Below are positions 22,797 through 33,046 of a stretch of 64,000 nucleotides of DNA, one piece after another; the first letter of the stretch is position 1; each line of letters begins with the position of its first letter. The stretch comes from Blastococcus sp. URHD0036 (GTDB lineage Bacteria > Actinomycetota > Actinomycetes > Mycobacteriales > Geodermatophilaceae), in NCBI RefSeq assembly GCF_000701365.1, contig NZ_JNIK01000014.1:372001-436000 (forward strand), given 5' to 3'. Under the pieces are notes generated by a model. That model did not search any database. It was given only the letters and a program-made list of their open reading frames with translations, and had not been told where the DNA came from. The translations under genes and the position numbers were made by a program.

Positions 22797-23275
22797 GCCG
22801 CTCCTCCCGCCCGCGCGAGGGCCACCTGCGCGGCGGCGTTGACGCGGGTCAGTGCCTGCTGCAGCGCCACCAGGTCGGCCACCGGCAGACCCAGGGAGGC
22901 CACGATGCCCTCGGGGATCCGCTCGGCGCGCTCGCGCAGCGCCCGGCCGGGATCGGTGAGGGCGATGGCCAGGTTCCGCTCGTCGCGGGCGTCGCGGTCG
23001 CGGCGGACGTAGCCGGCCGCCTCGAGCCGCTTGACCAGCGGGGAGAGCGTGCCCGGATCGAGCTGCAGCATGCGGCTGAGGTCCTTCAGGGCGAGCGGGC
23101 CGTGCTGCCACAGCGCCAGCATGACCAGGTACTGCGGGTGGGTGAGCCCCATCGGCTCCAGCCACGGCCGGTAGACCGACACGACGGTCCGCGCGGCCAC
23201 GGAGAGCGCGAAGCAGACCTGCCGTTCGAGAGCGAGGGGGTCGTCGAGGACGTCGGCCCCGGCTGCGGTGGTCAT
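22793..23275 (-). CDS. MarR-family transcriptional regulator
   Basis: A 160-residue winged-helix regulator. The core LTHPQYLVMLALWQHGPLALKDLSRML with recognition region LDPGTLSPLVKRLEAAGYVRR and wing DARDERNLAIALTDPGR is typical. A Cys in the first helix (RQVCFALSVAAR) matches the position of the peroxide-sensing Cys of OhrR-like members, so oxidant sensing is possible but unproven. It is divergent from an LLM oxidoreductase, with a perfect CCAACcGTTGG palindrome between them, and is coupled to the downstream DUF5313-like gene. Confidence 0.9.
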   Translation of the reverse strand: MTTAAGADVLDDPLALERQVCFALSVAARTVVSVYRPWLEPMGLTHPQYLVMLALWQHGPLALKDLSRMLQLDPGTLSPLVKRLEAAGYVRRDRDARDERNLAIALTDPGRALRERAERIPEGIVASLGLPVADLVALQQALTRVNAAAQVALARAGGAA

Positions 23276-23289
23276 GGCTCGATGGTACG

Positions 23290-23300
23290 CCAACCGTTGG
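23290..23300. promoter_or_regulatory. Candidate MarR operator
   Basis: CCAACCGTTGG is a perfect palindrome with 5-base arms around a central C. It lies 15 bases upstream of the MarR start and 64 bases upstream of the divergent LLM gene. A degenerate half, CCAACTGTTT, follows a few bases downstream. MarR proteins usually bind such short symmetrical sites in their own promoter. Confidence 0.45.
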
Positions 23301-23363
23301 TGCCCCAACTGTTTCCGCGACCGTGATCTCCGTCCTGTCGGCCGGGCCGTCGATACTCCTGCG

Positions 23364-24245
23364 GTGACCCTCGACCTCTCCGCCGTCGTCCTGCCCGACC
23401 GCCACCCGGTGTCCACGTTCCTGGACGACGTGCGGGCCGCCGAGGCGGCGGGTGTCGGCACGGTCTGGACCTACGACCACCTGCGCTGGCCGCTGCTGCG
23501 GGACAACCCCTGGTACGGCGCCGTCCCGCTGCTCGCCGCGGCCGCCGGGGTCACCGGCCGGGTGCGGCTGGGCACGCTGATCGCCTCGCCGAACTTCCGG
23601 CACCCGGTCCCGTTCGCCAAGGAGCTGATGACCCTCGACCAGCTCACCGGCGGCCGGCTCGAGCTCGGCGTCGGGGTGGGCACCGAGGGCCTGGACGCCC
23701 TGGTGCTGGGTGAGTCCCTGACGCGCGCGGAACGCAGCGACCGGTTCGCCGAGTGGCTGTCGCTGCTCGACACGCTGCTGCGGCAGCCGGTGACCACCGT
23801 GCACGGGGAGCGGTACTCGGCGGTGGAGGCCGGCCAGATGCCAGGCTGCGTGCAGCAGCCCCGCGTGCCGTTCACGGTGGCCGCGACCGGCCCGAAGGCG
23901 CTGCGCCTGGCCGCCCGGTACGGCTCGGGCTGGGTGACCTACGGCCCGTTCGGCGCCGACGTCCCGGCGGAGGAGTGGCTGACCGCGGTCGCCGACCAGA
24001 GCGGGCGGCTGACCGATGCCCTGGCCGAGGAGGGCCGGGAGCCCGCGGCGCTGCGGCGGGTGGTGCTCGTCGGGCTGGAGGTGGTCTGGCCGTTCGAGAG
24101 CGCCGAGCGGTACGCCGACACCCTGGGCCGGCTGGCCGACGCCGGCATCGACGAGATCGCCGTCCACTGGCCGCGGCCCGACGACGGCCGGGGCATCCCC
24201 GTCGAGGCGCTGCCGACCCTGCTGGCCGCCCACGGGCTCGCGTGA
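23364..24245 (+). CDS. LLM-class (luciferase-like) F420/flavin-dependent oxidoreductase
   Basis: A 293-residue TIM-barrel oxidoreductase of the bacterial luciferase superfamily. AAEAAGVGTVWTYDHLRWPLL, VRLGTLIASPNFRHPVPFAKELMTLDQLTGGRLELGVG (core blocks) and VAATGPKALRLAARYGSGW are characteristic of the F420-dependent subgroup common in actinobacteria. GTG 23364 is the likely start; the upstream open frame runs through the operator. It is probably controlled by the divergent MarR protein. The substrate is unknown. The next gene overlaps its stop by 4 bases. Confidence 0.85.
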   Translation: MTLDLSAVVLPDRHPVSTFLDDVRAAEAAGVGTVWTYDHLRWPLLRDNPWYGAVPLLAAAAGVTGRVRLGTLIASPNFRHPVPFAKELMTLDQLTGGRLELGVGVGTEGLDALVLGESLTRAERSDRFAEWLSLLDTLLRQPVTTVHGERYSAVEAGQMPGCVQQPRVPFTVAATGPKALRLAARYGSGWVTYGPFGADVPAEEWLTAVADQSGRLTDALAEEGREPAALRRVVLVGLEVVWPFESAERYADTLGRLADAGIDEIAVHWPRPDDGRGIPVEALPTLLAAHGLA

Positions 24246-24601
24246 CCGGCCGCTTCCCGCGCCGGGTGTACGGCGTCGGCGAGGAGCCGGACGCGCGCGC
24301 CAGCCTGGCGAACGAGCGCACCTTCCTCGCCTGGATCCGCACCGGTCTCGCGCTGGCCGCCGGCGGCGTCGCGCTCGAGGCGCTCGATCTCGACGTGCAG
24401 CCCGGCCTGCGCCGGGCGGCGGCGCTCGTCCTCGTGGGCCTCGGGGCGCTCACGCCCGCCCTTGCCTGGGTGCGGTGGGCGGCGGTGGAGCGGGCGTTGC
24501 GGCTGCGGCGGCCGCTGCCGTCGTCCCTGCTCGGCCCGGTCGTCGCGCTGGGGGCCGCGGCCGCGGCGGTCCTCGTCCTCGTCGCCCTGCTGGCCGCGTG
24601 A
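24242..24601 (+). CDS. DUF202 (YidH-type) membrane protein, first of pair
   Basis: A 119-residue small membrane protein. DUF202 features are LANERTFLAWIRTGLALAAGGVALEAL (the conserved E-R-T-x-L-A-W-x-R-T motif) followed by two more hydrophobic helices (about residues 52-70 and 95-118). Function of the family is not established. It starts at GTG 24242 inside the LLM stop and overlaps the second DUF202 gene by 4 bases. The two adjacent DUF202 proteins resemble the YidH/YidG pair of enterobacteria. Confidence 0.82.
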   Translation: MTGRFPRRVYGVGEEPDARASLANERTFLAWIRTGLALAAGGVALEALDLDVQPGLRRAAALVLVGLGALTPALAWVRWAAVERALRLRRPLPSSLLGPVVALGAAAAAVLVLVALLAA

Positions 24602-24927
24602 CCGAGGCGCCGCCCGGTGCGCAGGCCGAGCGCACCTCGCTGGCCTGGCGGCGGACGGCACTGGGCATCGCTGCCGGAGCGGTGGTCGCCGCGCGCCTGG
24701 TCGCTCCTTCCTCGGGACCCTGGGCCTGGGTGGTCGCGGGCGTCGGCGGTCTGCTCGCCGCGCTGCTGTTCCGGACGGCGCGGCAGCGGTACCGCTCCAC
24801 GGCGCGGGTGCTGGCGGGGGAAGCCCCCGCGGACGTCCCCGGACCGGGCCGGCCGGCCGCGCTGCTGGCCGGTCTCGCCGCGATGCTCGGGGTCCTGGCC
24901 TGCGGCTACGTGCTGCTCGGCGGCTGA
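24598..24927 (+). CDS. DUF202 membrane protein, second of pair
   Basis: A 109-residue protein with the same AERTSLAWRRTALGIAAG family motif and three predicted membrane helices. It is coupled to the preceding DUF202 gene by a GTGA overlap. Such tandem pairs may form a hetero-oligomer, but nothing is known of the role. The 157 bases that follow before the next gene show no clear signal. Confidence 0.8.
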   Translation: MTEAPPGAQAERTSLAWRRTALGIAAGAVVAARLVAPSSGPWAWVVAGVGGLLAALLFRTARQRYRSTARVLAGEAPADVPGPGRPAALLAGLAAMLGVLACGYVLLGG

Positions 24928-25084
24928 GACCGCGGACCTCGCCCCGCCGCCCGGCCCGGCGGGTGCCCGGAGCCTCTTGTCCGTCTCGCGGCCGAGGAGG
25001 AGCCTCGGGGCGCGTGGGCCCGGCCGGTGGCGGCTGCGGTGACGGATCGTCCGGACCCTCCCGAGCGAGGGCGGCGGTGCAGCG

Positions 25085-26044
25085 ATGGATCTCCCCACTC
25101 CCGAGGGGCCGGACCCCGGTGAGCGGGTGCTGGCCGGCACGCGGTGGCTGCTGTCCGCCTTCGCGGTCTTCACCCTGCTCGCGGTCGTCTCCCTCCTCGG
25201 CTTCCCGGGCCGGGCCCGGGAGGACTTCGCCTGGAGCATCGGCTCGGAGCTGACCGCTGCCTTCCTCGGCGCCGGGTTCGCGGCCGGCCTGGTGCTGTCG
25301 CTGCTGTCCCTCCGGCAGGAGCGGTGGAGCAGCATCCGGACGCCGGTGCTCACGGTGACCGTCTACGCGACGCTGGTCCTCACCGCCTCGCTGATCCACA
25401 CGCACCGCCTGCACCTCACCGACGGCGGCGCGCTCGCCCGGTTCGCCGCCTGGCTGTGGTTGGCGGTCTACCTCGTCGTCCCAGTGGTCGGGATCGTGGT
25501 CGTCCTCCGGCAGGACGACCGCCGGACCTGGCTGTCCGAGGGGCGCCGGCCCATGCCCGCGGTGCTGGTCGCGGTGCTGGCCGTCCAGGGCGCGGTCATG
25601 CTCGCGGCGGGTGCGGTCCTGGTACTCAGCGGGTTGACGGTCCACCACATGGTGATGAGCGTCGCCGGCTTCTGGCCCTGGGAGATCACCCCGCTCAGCG
25701 CCATGGTGATCGGTGCCTGGCTGATCGCCTTCGGGGTCGCCGCCGCGCTCGCGATCGGCCAGCGGGACATGGACGACCTCCTGGTGTCGGCCGTGACGTA
25801 CACGGTGTTCGGGGCACTGGAGCTGGTGGTGCTCGTCCGGTACCGGTCGGAACTCGACGCGGCCGACCCGTGGGTGTGGGCCTACGTCGCCGTGCTCGTC
25901 TCGGTGGTCGGCGCCGGCGGGTACGGCTGGTGGGCGGCGCTGCACGTACCGGTCGACGTGTCGGTGGGTCGGTACGCCGGCGCGGACGGCCCGGCGGAAC
26001 CGCTCCGTCCGCCGGCCCTCCCTCACCGTCCCGGCGCGGGGTAG
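25085..26044 (+). CDS. Multi-spanning membrane protein of unknown function
   Basis: A 319-residue protein I do not recognise. It has about eight hydrophobic segments (starting near residues 20, 52, 85, 118, 157, 195, 235 and 268), short polar loops and a proline-rich cytoplasmic tail. No transporter, kinase or enzyme motif is visible. Start ATG 25085 has only a weak GCAGCG upstream. It is 10 bases upstream of the MEDS-HATPase gene in the same direction and may be its partner, which is only an inference from spacing. Confidence 0.7.
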   Translation: MDLPTPEGPDPGERVLAGTRWLLSAFAVFTLLAVVSLLGFPGRAREDFAWSIGSELTAAFLGAGFAAGLVLSLLSLRQERWSSIRTPVLTVTVYATLVLTASLIHTHRLHLTDGGALARFAAWLWLAVYLVVPVVGIVVVLRQDDRRTWLSEGRRPMPAVLVAVLAVQGAVMLAAGAVLVLSGLTVHHMVMSVAGFWPWEITPLSAMVIGAWLIAFGVAAALAIGQRDMDDLLVSAVTYTVFGALELVVLVRYRSELDAADPWVWAYVAVLVSVVGAGGYGWWAALHVPVDVSVGRYAGADGPAEPLRPPALPHRPGAG

Positions 26045-26054
26045 CGTCGCGGGG

Positions 26055-26990
26055 GTGACGCTGGTCCGTCCGACCGGGAGCTGGGACGGCACCCGGCTGG
26101 CCCACGAGGGTTTCGTCTTCGGCACCGATCACGAGCTCGTGCACCGGGTGGTGCCGTTCGTCCTGGAGGGCTTCTCCCGCGACGAACCGGTGCTCGTCGT
26201 CGCCGGTGACCGCGTGCGCAGCCTGCTCGCCGCGCACCTGGGCGCCGACCTCGCCCGGCTGCAGGTCTTCGCGCCCGCCGAGACCTGGTGGCGCGGCGGC
26301 CACCGGACGCTGCAGGCCTACGACCGGGACCTGCGGGCCCTCCGCGCGTCGGTGCCCCACTGGCGGCTGGCCGCGGAGCCGGTGTGGCTGGCCGACGACG
26401 AGGGCCGGGAGTGGAGCCGCTTCGAGGCGGTCGCCAACCGCTGCTACGACGACATGCCGTACTACAGCCTCTGCCTGCACGACCGGCGCCGGCTGCCTGC
26501 CGACGTCCTGGAGGCGGTGGCGCGCACCCACCCGCTGACGTGGGCCGACGGTGCGCCGGTCCCGGCCGCCGCCTACGAGGGCCCGGTCCGCTTCCTGCGC
26601 TCCGCGCAGCCGGCGTGGACGGCGCGACCGGCGGACGCGGCGACCACGGTGATCACCTCGCCGTGGGCGGCGCGCCGGCTGCTGTGCGCCGCGGTGCCCG
26701 CCGACCGGCGGACCCGCGTGGGCGACGTCGTCCTCGCCGCGCACGAACTGGTCCTCAACGCGCTGACGGTCGCCGCCTACGCCGAGGTGACCACCTGGAC
26801 CGAGGGTGACCTGTTCGTCGTCGAGGTGTCCGACACCGGACCCGGGCTGCGCGACGAGACCCTGGGGTACGTCCCGCCCGACTCCGGCGACGGCCCGCAC
26901 GGCATGTGGCTGGCGTGGAGCCTGGCCGAGGACGCCGCCGTGGTCACCGGCCCGTCGGGCACCGCCGTCCGCCTCTACTTCGGCCCCTGA
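26055..26990 (+). CDS. MEDS sensory domain fused to HATPase_c (anti-sigma-factor-like kinase)
   Basis: A 311-residue cytoplasmic regulator. The N-terminal half (HEGFVFGTDHELVHRVVPFVLEGFSRDEPVLVVAG) resembles the MEDS/DcmR sensory domain. The C-terminal half has GHKL ATPase motifs: N-box AAHELVLNALTVA, G1 box VSDTGPGL and a G2-like GPHGMWLAWSLAE. This architecture occurs in actinobacterial RsbW/RsbA-like proteins that bind sigma factors or anti-sigma antagonists in stress responses. No sigma factor or STAS gene is adjacent, so the partner is unknown. Start GTG 26055. A very strong hairpin follows the stop. Confidence 0.8.
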   Translation: MTLVRPTGSWDGTRLAHEGFVFGTDHELVHRVVPFVLEGFSRDEPVLVVAGDRVRSLLAAHLGADLARLQVFAPAETWWRGGHRTLQAYDRDLRALRASVPHWRLAAEPVWLADDEGREWSRFEAVANRCYDDMPYYSLCLHDRRRLPADVLEAVARTHPLTWADGAPVPAAAYEGPVRFLRSAQPAWTARPADAATTVITSPWAARRLLCAAVPADRRTRVGDVVLAAHELVLNALTVAAYAEVTTWTEGDLFVVEVSDTGPGLRDETLGYVPPDSGDGPHGMWLAWSLAEDAAVVTGPSGTAVRLYFGP

Positions 26991-26994
26991 GCGA

Positions 26995-27037
26995 CCGGAG
27001 GAGATCCGTCGGCGTCACGCCGACGGATCTCCTCCGG
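26995..27037. terminator. Perfect 20-base-pair hairpin, bidirectional terminator
   Basis: The arms 26995-27014 and 27018-27037 are fully complementary over 20 pairs with a TCA loop. It lies exactly between the stop codons of the converging MEDS-HATPase and MFS genes, so it would end both transcripts. There is no T-run on either side. Confidence 0.85.
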
Positions 27038-27043
27038 GTCGGG

Positions 27044-29366
<2,323 letters not shown>

Positions 29367-29378
29367 CGGACGAAGATA

Positions 29379-29403
29379 GCTGCAGAGACTGCAAGTTTGC
29401 AGC
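29379..29403. promoter_or_regulatory. Candidate operator of the exporter TetR gene
   Basis: Overlapping symmetry lies just upstream of the TetR start: TGCAGagaCTGCA (29381-29393), CTGCAAgtTTGCAG (29389-29402), and the outer pair GCTGCA (29379-29384) with TGCAGC (29398-29403). The clustering of TGCA half-sites in an intergenic stretch is what a dimeric repressor would use. Confidence 0.45.
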
Positions 29404-29524
29404 AACCGCAAGAGTGAGTCGCGTCTCGGTCCGGGGGAGGCGCCGCCGTGCCGACGTGGGTGATGGAGTAGGCAGGGACCCGGCAGCGACGCGCCCCGCT
29501 CGGGGCCCGGACGGGAGGTGGCCG

Positions 29525-30532
29525 GTGGACCGGGAACAGTGGAGCCACGTGGTGGAGGCCGCCACGCGCGCGCCGTCGATCCACAACACGCAGCCGTGGT
29601 CGTTCGCCGCGGCCGGGGACCGCCTCGACGTGCGCACGGATCCGTCGCGGGCGCTGCACACCCTGGACCGCAGCGGGCGGCAGCGGGTGATCAGCTGCGG
29701 CGTGGCGGTGGAGTTCGCGCTCGTGGCGCTGCGGGCCGACGGCGCCGAGGTGGCGGTCGAGCTCCTGCCCGACCCGGCCGACGGCGACCTGCTGGCGACC
29801 CTGACGGTGACCGGCACCGGCGAGCCCGCCGAGGAGGACCGGGTCCTGGGAGCGGCGATCGCGAAGCGGCACACCGAGCGGGCACCGTTCCGCCCGGAGG
29901 CGGTGCCGGCCGAGGTGGTCGACGACCTGCAGCGGGCCGCGGCGACCTTCTCGGTGTGGCTGAAGCCGGTCAGCGGGTCCGACGAGGAGGTCGCCACGGC
30001 GTTCCTCGTCTCGCGGGCCGAGGAGTTGGAGCAGGGCGAGCCGGAGTACCTCGCCGAGCTGCAGCAGTGGCTGCGCACCGACCCGGCCGCGGTCGACGGC
30101 ATCCCGGTCGGCGCGGTGCCGGAGCAGGACCCGGCGGCCCGCCCCTCCAACTGGCTGGTCCGCGACTTCGTCGTCGGCTCCCGCCCCGCGGACCGGCCCC
30201 CCTTCCACAACCCGGCCGACCCGGACGCCCCGCCACCGGAGGTCGAGCGGCCGGCGGTGGTCCTGCTGGGCACCGACAACGACGACGCGATGGCCTGGCT
30301 CACGGCCGGACGGGCGCTGGGCCAGGTGCTCCTGCGGGCCACCGCCGCCGGGCTCGCCGCCTCGCCGCTCACCCAGGCGCTGGACTGGCCGGCCACCCGG
30401 ACCCAGCTGCGCAGCCGCCTGTCGCTGATCGGGCACCCGCAGATGCTGCTGCGGCTGGGCTACCCCGGCACCGACCGCACGCCGTCGACCAACCGCCGTC
30501 CCGTGGCGGAGGTCCTCACCTTCAGCGGCTGA
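29525..30532 (+). CDS. Acg-like nitroreductase-family protein
   Basis: A 335-residue protein of the Acg family (mycobacterial Rv2032-like, two fused nitroreductase folds). HVVEAATRAPSIHNTQPWSF at the N-terminus is the signature segment, and the central KRHTERAPF and C-terminal LSLIGHPQMLLRLGYPG are also typical. Characterised members bind FMN but have a lid that may sequester it; their physiological role is unsettled and they are linked to dormancy and stress. GTG 29525 is supported by GGGAGG upstream. It is divergent from the TetR gene and converges on the CrtA-like gene. Confidence 0.85.
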   Translation: MDREQWSHVVEAATRAPSIHNTQPWSFAAAGDRLDVRTDPSRALHTLDRSGRQRVISCGVAVEFALVALRADGAEVAVELLPDPADGDLLATLTVTGTGEPAEEDRVLGAAIAKRHTERAPFRPEAVPAEVVDDLQRAAATFSVWLKPVSGSDEEVATAFLVSRAEELEQGEPEYLAELQQWLRTDPAAVDGIPVGAVPEQDPAARPSNWLVRDFVVGSRPADRPPFHNPADPDAPPPEVERPAVVLLGTDNDDAMAWLTAGRALGQVLLRATAAGLAASPLTQALDWPATRTQLRSRLSLIGHPQMLLRLGYPGTDRTPSTNRRPVAEVLTFSG

Positions 30533-30544
30533 GCGGCGGAAGGA

Positions 30545-30593
30545 CCCCGTCCCCCTCACGCCTCGCGAGCTCGGCGCGAGCCTCTGGACGGGG
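30545..30593. terminator. Compound hairpin between converging genes
   Basis: CCCCGTCC (30545-30552) pairs with GGACGGGG (30586-30593), and inside it CTCGCG (30562-30567) pairs with CGCGAG (30575-30580). Its place between the stops of the nitroreductase and CrtA-like genes fits a bidirectional terminator. Confidence 0.6.
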
Positions 30594-30603
30594 CCATCAG
30601 AGG

Positions 30604-31296
30604 TCAGGCGAGTGGGTCTCTCCCGTCGAGCTGCCCGGCGGTGGAGAGGACGGCGAGGCGGGCGAACAGCTCCTCGGCGTACCAGCCCTCGGACGCCGTC
30701 CGGGCCACGACGGCGGCGTGCGGCGCCCGGTCGTAGGCGAAGGCGTTGAGCGCCGCGCCCGACTCCCAGACGCTGAACGTCCCCTGCAGCCCCAGGGGGG
30801 CCTCGCCGATGCCCAGCGCCATGCGGAGGCCGTGGGAGCGGTGCAGGTCGGCGGAGACCGGAGGGACGGCCGACCAGAAGCGGACCGCCTTGCGGGTGAC
30901 CAGCCGGGCCCGGGTGACGGCGGCGACCGGGCCGTCCCACCGGGTGGGGTCGGGACGGCCGAAGGGCTCCTGGCGCGACCAGAGACCGCGCGCGGCCAGG
31001 GGGCGCAGGTGTGCCGACCACTCCTCGTCGGCGAAGGCGCGCCAGCCGTCGGTCACGGGAGCCGCCCGGGTGGCCGCCGCCTCGTCGTCCCACACCGCCA
31101 GCAGGCCCCACCGCCGCGGGTCGGCGTCGCGCACCGTGAAGGTGCGCCCGCTGCCGGTGCCGAGCAGCTTGGCGAACCGCAGGCCGGGGGTGCGCCGGAT
31201 CCGGCCGCGGTCGGTCGCCATGCGCCCCACCGCGCGCGCGATGCCCCGCCCGGAGACCCCCCAGAAGTGCAGGGTCACGAGCGGGGCACCGGGCAC
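30604..31296 (-). CDS. CrtA-like (spheroidene monooxygenase family) protein
   Basis: A 230-residue protein with the block order of spheroidene monooxygenase: LGTGSGRTFTVRDADPRRWGLLAVWDDE, WSAHLRPLAARGLWSRQEPF, RFWSAVPPVSADL, GIGEAPLGLQGTFSVWES and SEGWYAEELFARLAVL (quoted in parts). CrtA adds a keto group to carotenoids in purple bacteria; actinobacterial homologues are common and mostly uncharacterised. No carotenoid genes are nearby, so the substrate is open. GTG 31296 and an internal GTG six residues later are both possible starts. Confidence 0.7.
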   Translation of the reverse strand: MPGAPLVTLHFWGVSGRGIARAVGRMATDRGRIRRTPGLRFAKLLGTGSGRTFTVRDADPRRWGLLAVWDDEAAATRAAPVTDGWRAFADEEWSAHLRPLAARGLWSRQEPFGRPDPTRWDGPVAAVTRARLVTRKAVRFWSAVPPVSADLHRSHGLRMALGIGEAPLGLQGTFSVWESGAALNAFAYDRAPHAAVVARTASEGWYAEELFARLAVLSTAGQLDGRDPLA

Positions 31297-31301
31297 AGGT
31301 G

Positions 31302-32447
31302 TCAGAGCGGGTCGACCGAGTCGGCCTGCATGCCGCGCTGACCGCGGCTGGCCTCGAACTCCACCCGCTGGCCCTCCTGCAACTCGCGATAGCCGCCGCG
31401 GTCGGGGATCGCGGAGAAGTGCACGAAGACGTCGTCGCCGCCGTCGTCGGGGGTGATGAAGCCGAAGCCCTTCTCGGCGTTGAACCAGTTCACCGTGCCC
31501 TGGCCGCGGTTGCCGCCGCCCCCGCCGCTTCGGCGCGCCGGCCGCTCGTCGCGCCCACCGCGGGCCGGTCGCTCGTCCCGTCCGCCGCGCTCCGGTCGCC
31601 CACCGCGGGCGCCGCCCCCGCCGCCGCCGACCACCCGCACGCCGTCGGCCTGCATGCCGCGCTGGCCGCGGACCGGCTCGTACTCCACCCGCGCACCCTC
31701 GTCGAGCGAGCGGAACCCGGAGTCGTCGATCGCGGAGAAGTGCACGAAGACGTCGTCGCCGCCGTCGTCGGGGGCGATGAAGCCGAAGCCCTTGTCGGCG
31801 TCGAAGCGCGACACGGTGCCCTGCACCCGGCCACCGCCTCCACCGCCGTAGCCGCCGCGCTGCCCACCGCGGTCGGCGCCGCCCCGCTCGGGACGCCCGC
31901 CGCGCGAGCCACCGCCACCGCCGCCACCGACGACGCGCACGCCCTCGGCCTGCATCCCGCGCTGCCCGCGGACGGCGTCGAACTCGACCCGCTGGCCCTC
32001 CTGCAGCTCGCGGTAGCCGGCCTCGTCGATGGCCGAGTAGTGCACGAACACGTCGTCGCCGCCGTCGTCGGGCTCGATGAACCCGAAGCCCTTCTCGGCG
32101 TTGAACCGCGCCACGGTGCCCTGCGAGCGACCGCCGGAGCTCCGGCCGGCGCTCCGGTCGTCGCGGCTCCCGCGGTCGTCACGACCCGCCGGCGGCCGGC
32201 CTCCGCCGCCGACGCCCCCGACGCGGCCGCCACCGCCGCCGCCGAGCGAGCGCACGCGGTCGGCCTGCATGCCGCGCTGACCCTGGCTGGCCTCGTACTC
32301 GACCCGCTCGCCCTCGTCGAGGCTGCGGAACCCGCCCGACTCCTCGATCGCGGAGAAGTGGACGAACACGTCGTCCCCACCGTCCTCGGGGGCGATGAAC
32401 CCGAAGCCCTTCTCGGCGTTGAACCACGTGACCGTGCCGTGCGGCAT
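31302..32447 (-). CDS. Protein with four cold-shock domains joined by Gly/Arg-rich linkers
   Basis: A 381-residue protein with four complete cold-shock domains at about residues 1-68, 108-172, 208-272 and 316-381. Each has the RNA/DNA-binding motifs RNP1 (KGFGFI) and RNP2 (DVFVHF or DVFVHY). The linkers are 35-45 residues of Gly, Arg and Asp with RGG-like units ([19 protein letters not shown]), predicted disordered. Bacterial cold-shock proteins are normally one domain of about 67 residues. Domains 1 and 3 share FRSLDEG, while 2 and 4 share [12 protein letters not shown], which indicates duplication of a two-domain unit. It probably binds single-stranded RNA cooperatively. Start ATG 32447 follows GCAGGAGCGCAGG. 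Confidence 0.93.
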   Translation of the reverse strand: MPHGTVTWFNAEKGFGFIAPEDGGDDVFVHFSAIEESGGFRSLDEGERVEYEASQGQRGMQADRVRSLGGGGGGRVGGVGGGGRPPAGRDDRGSRDDRSAGRSSGGRSQGTVARFNAEKGFGFIEPDDGGDDVFVHYSAIDEAGYRELQEGQRVEFDAVRGQRGMQAEGVRVVGGGGGGGSRGGRPERGGADRGGQRGGYGGGGGGRVQGTVSRFDADKGFGFIAPDDGGDDVFVHFSAIDDSGFRSLDEGARVEYEPVRGQRGMQADGVRVVGGGGGGARGGRPERGGRDERPARGGRDERPARRSGGGGGNRGQGTVNWFNAEKGFGFITPDDGGDDVFVHFSAIPDRGGYRELQEGQRVEFEASRGQRGMQADSVDPL

Positions 32448-32559
32448 CCTGCGCTCCTGCTCTCAGACGTCCGTGCGGGGTCCATACCCCGGTCGCTGCC
32501 GGGTCTCCCCGGTGACGACGGTGCCAGGTGGGTGCAACTCCGTCGACGCCGGGCCCGGA

Positions 32560-33011
32560 TCAGCCGGCCGGACGGGTCCGTACGAGGTTCATGGCGACCA
32601 TCGACAGCACCGCGGTCCCCCCGGCGCCGAGCAGCTCGACGCGGGTGCGCACCAGCCCGCGGTCGGGCTTGGACCGGGAGAGGCGGGCCTCGGTCACGGT
32701 CGTCCGCAGCGTGAGCTCGTCGCCGGGCCGCACCGGCGCCAGCCAGCGCAGTTCGTCCACCCCGGCGAGCCCAGGCTGGACACCGGCGACAGGTACTCGG
32801 TGGCCAGCAGCCGCATCATCAGCGCGCAGGTGTGCCAGCCGCTGGCGATCAGGCCGCCGAACGGCCCGGCCGCCGCGGCCTCGGCGTCGACGTGGAACGG
32901 CTGCGGGTCGAACCGGCGCCCGAAGTCGACGACGTCGTCCTCGGTCAGGGAGACAGGGCCGTACTCGCCCGTCGCGCCCACCGGGTAGTCCTCGAACCAG
33001 CGCTCCGCCAC
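32560..33011 (-). pseudogene. MaoC-like dehydratase gene broken by a one-base frameshift
   Basis: Two overlapping frames together spell one MaoC/hot-dog protein of about 150 residues. The first (from ATG 33011) has RWFEDYPVGATGEYGPVSLTEDD, the hydratase-motif-like FDPQPFHVDAEAA and GLIASGWHTCALMMRL. The second (ending at 32560) continues with DELRWLAPVRPGDELTLRTTV and VLSMVAMNLVRTR. The switch falls at the C-run 32760-32763, where one extra base would restore LGSPGVDELRW. It is either a recent null mutation or a homopolymer sequencing error. An intact product would hydrate enoyl-CoA-type substrates. Confidence 0.8.
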
Positions 33012-33046
33012 GGAGCCGACGCTAGCCCGGCGGCCAGACTGGGGTC

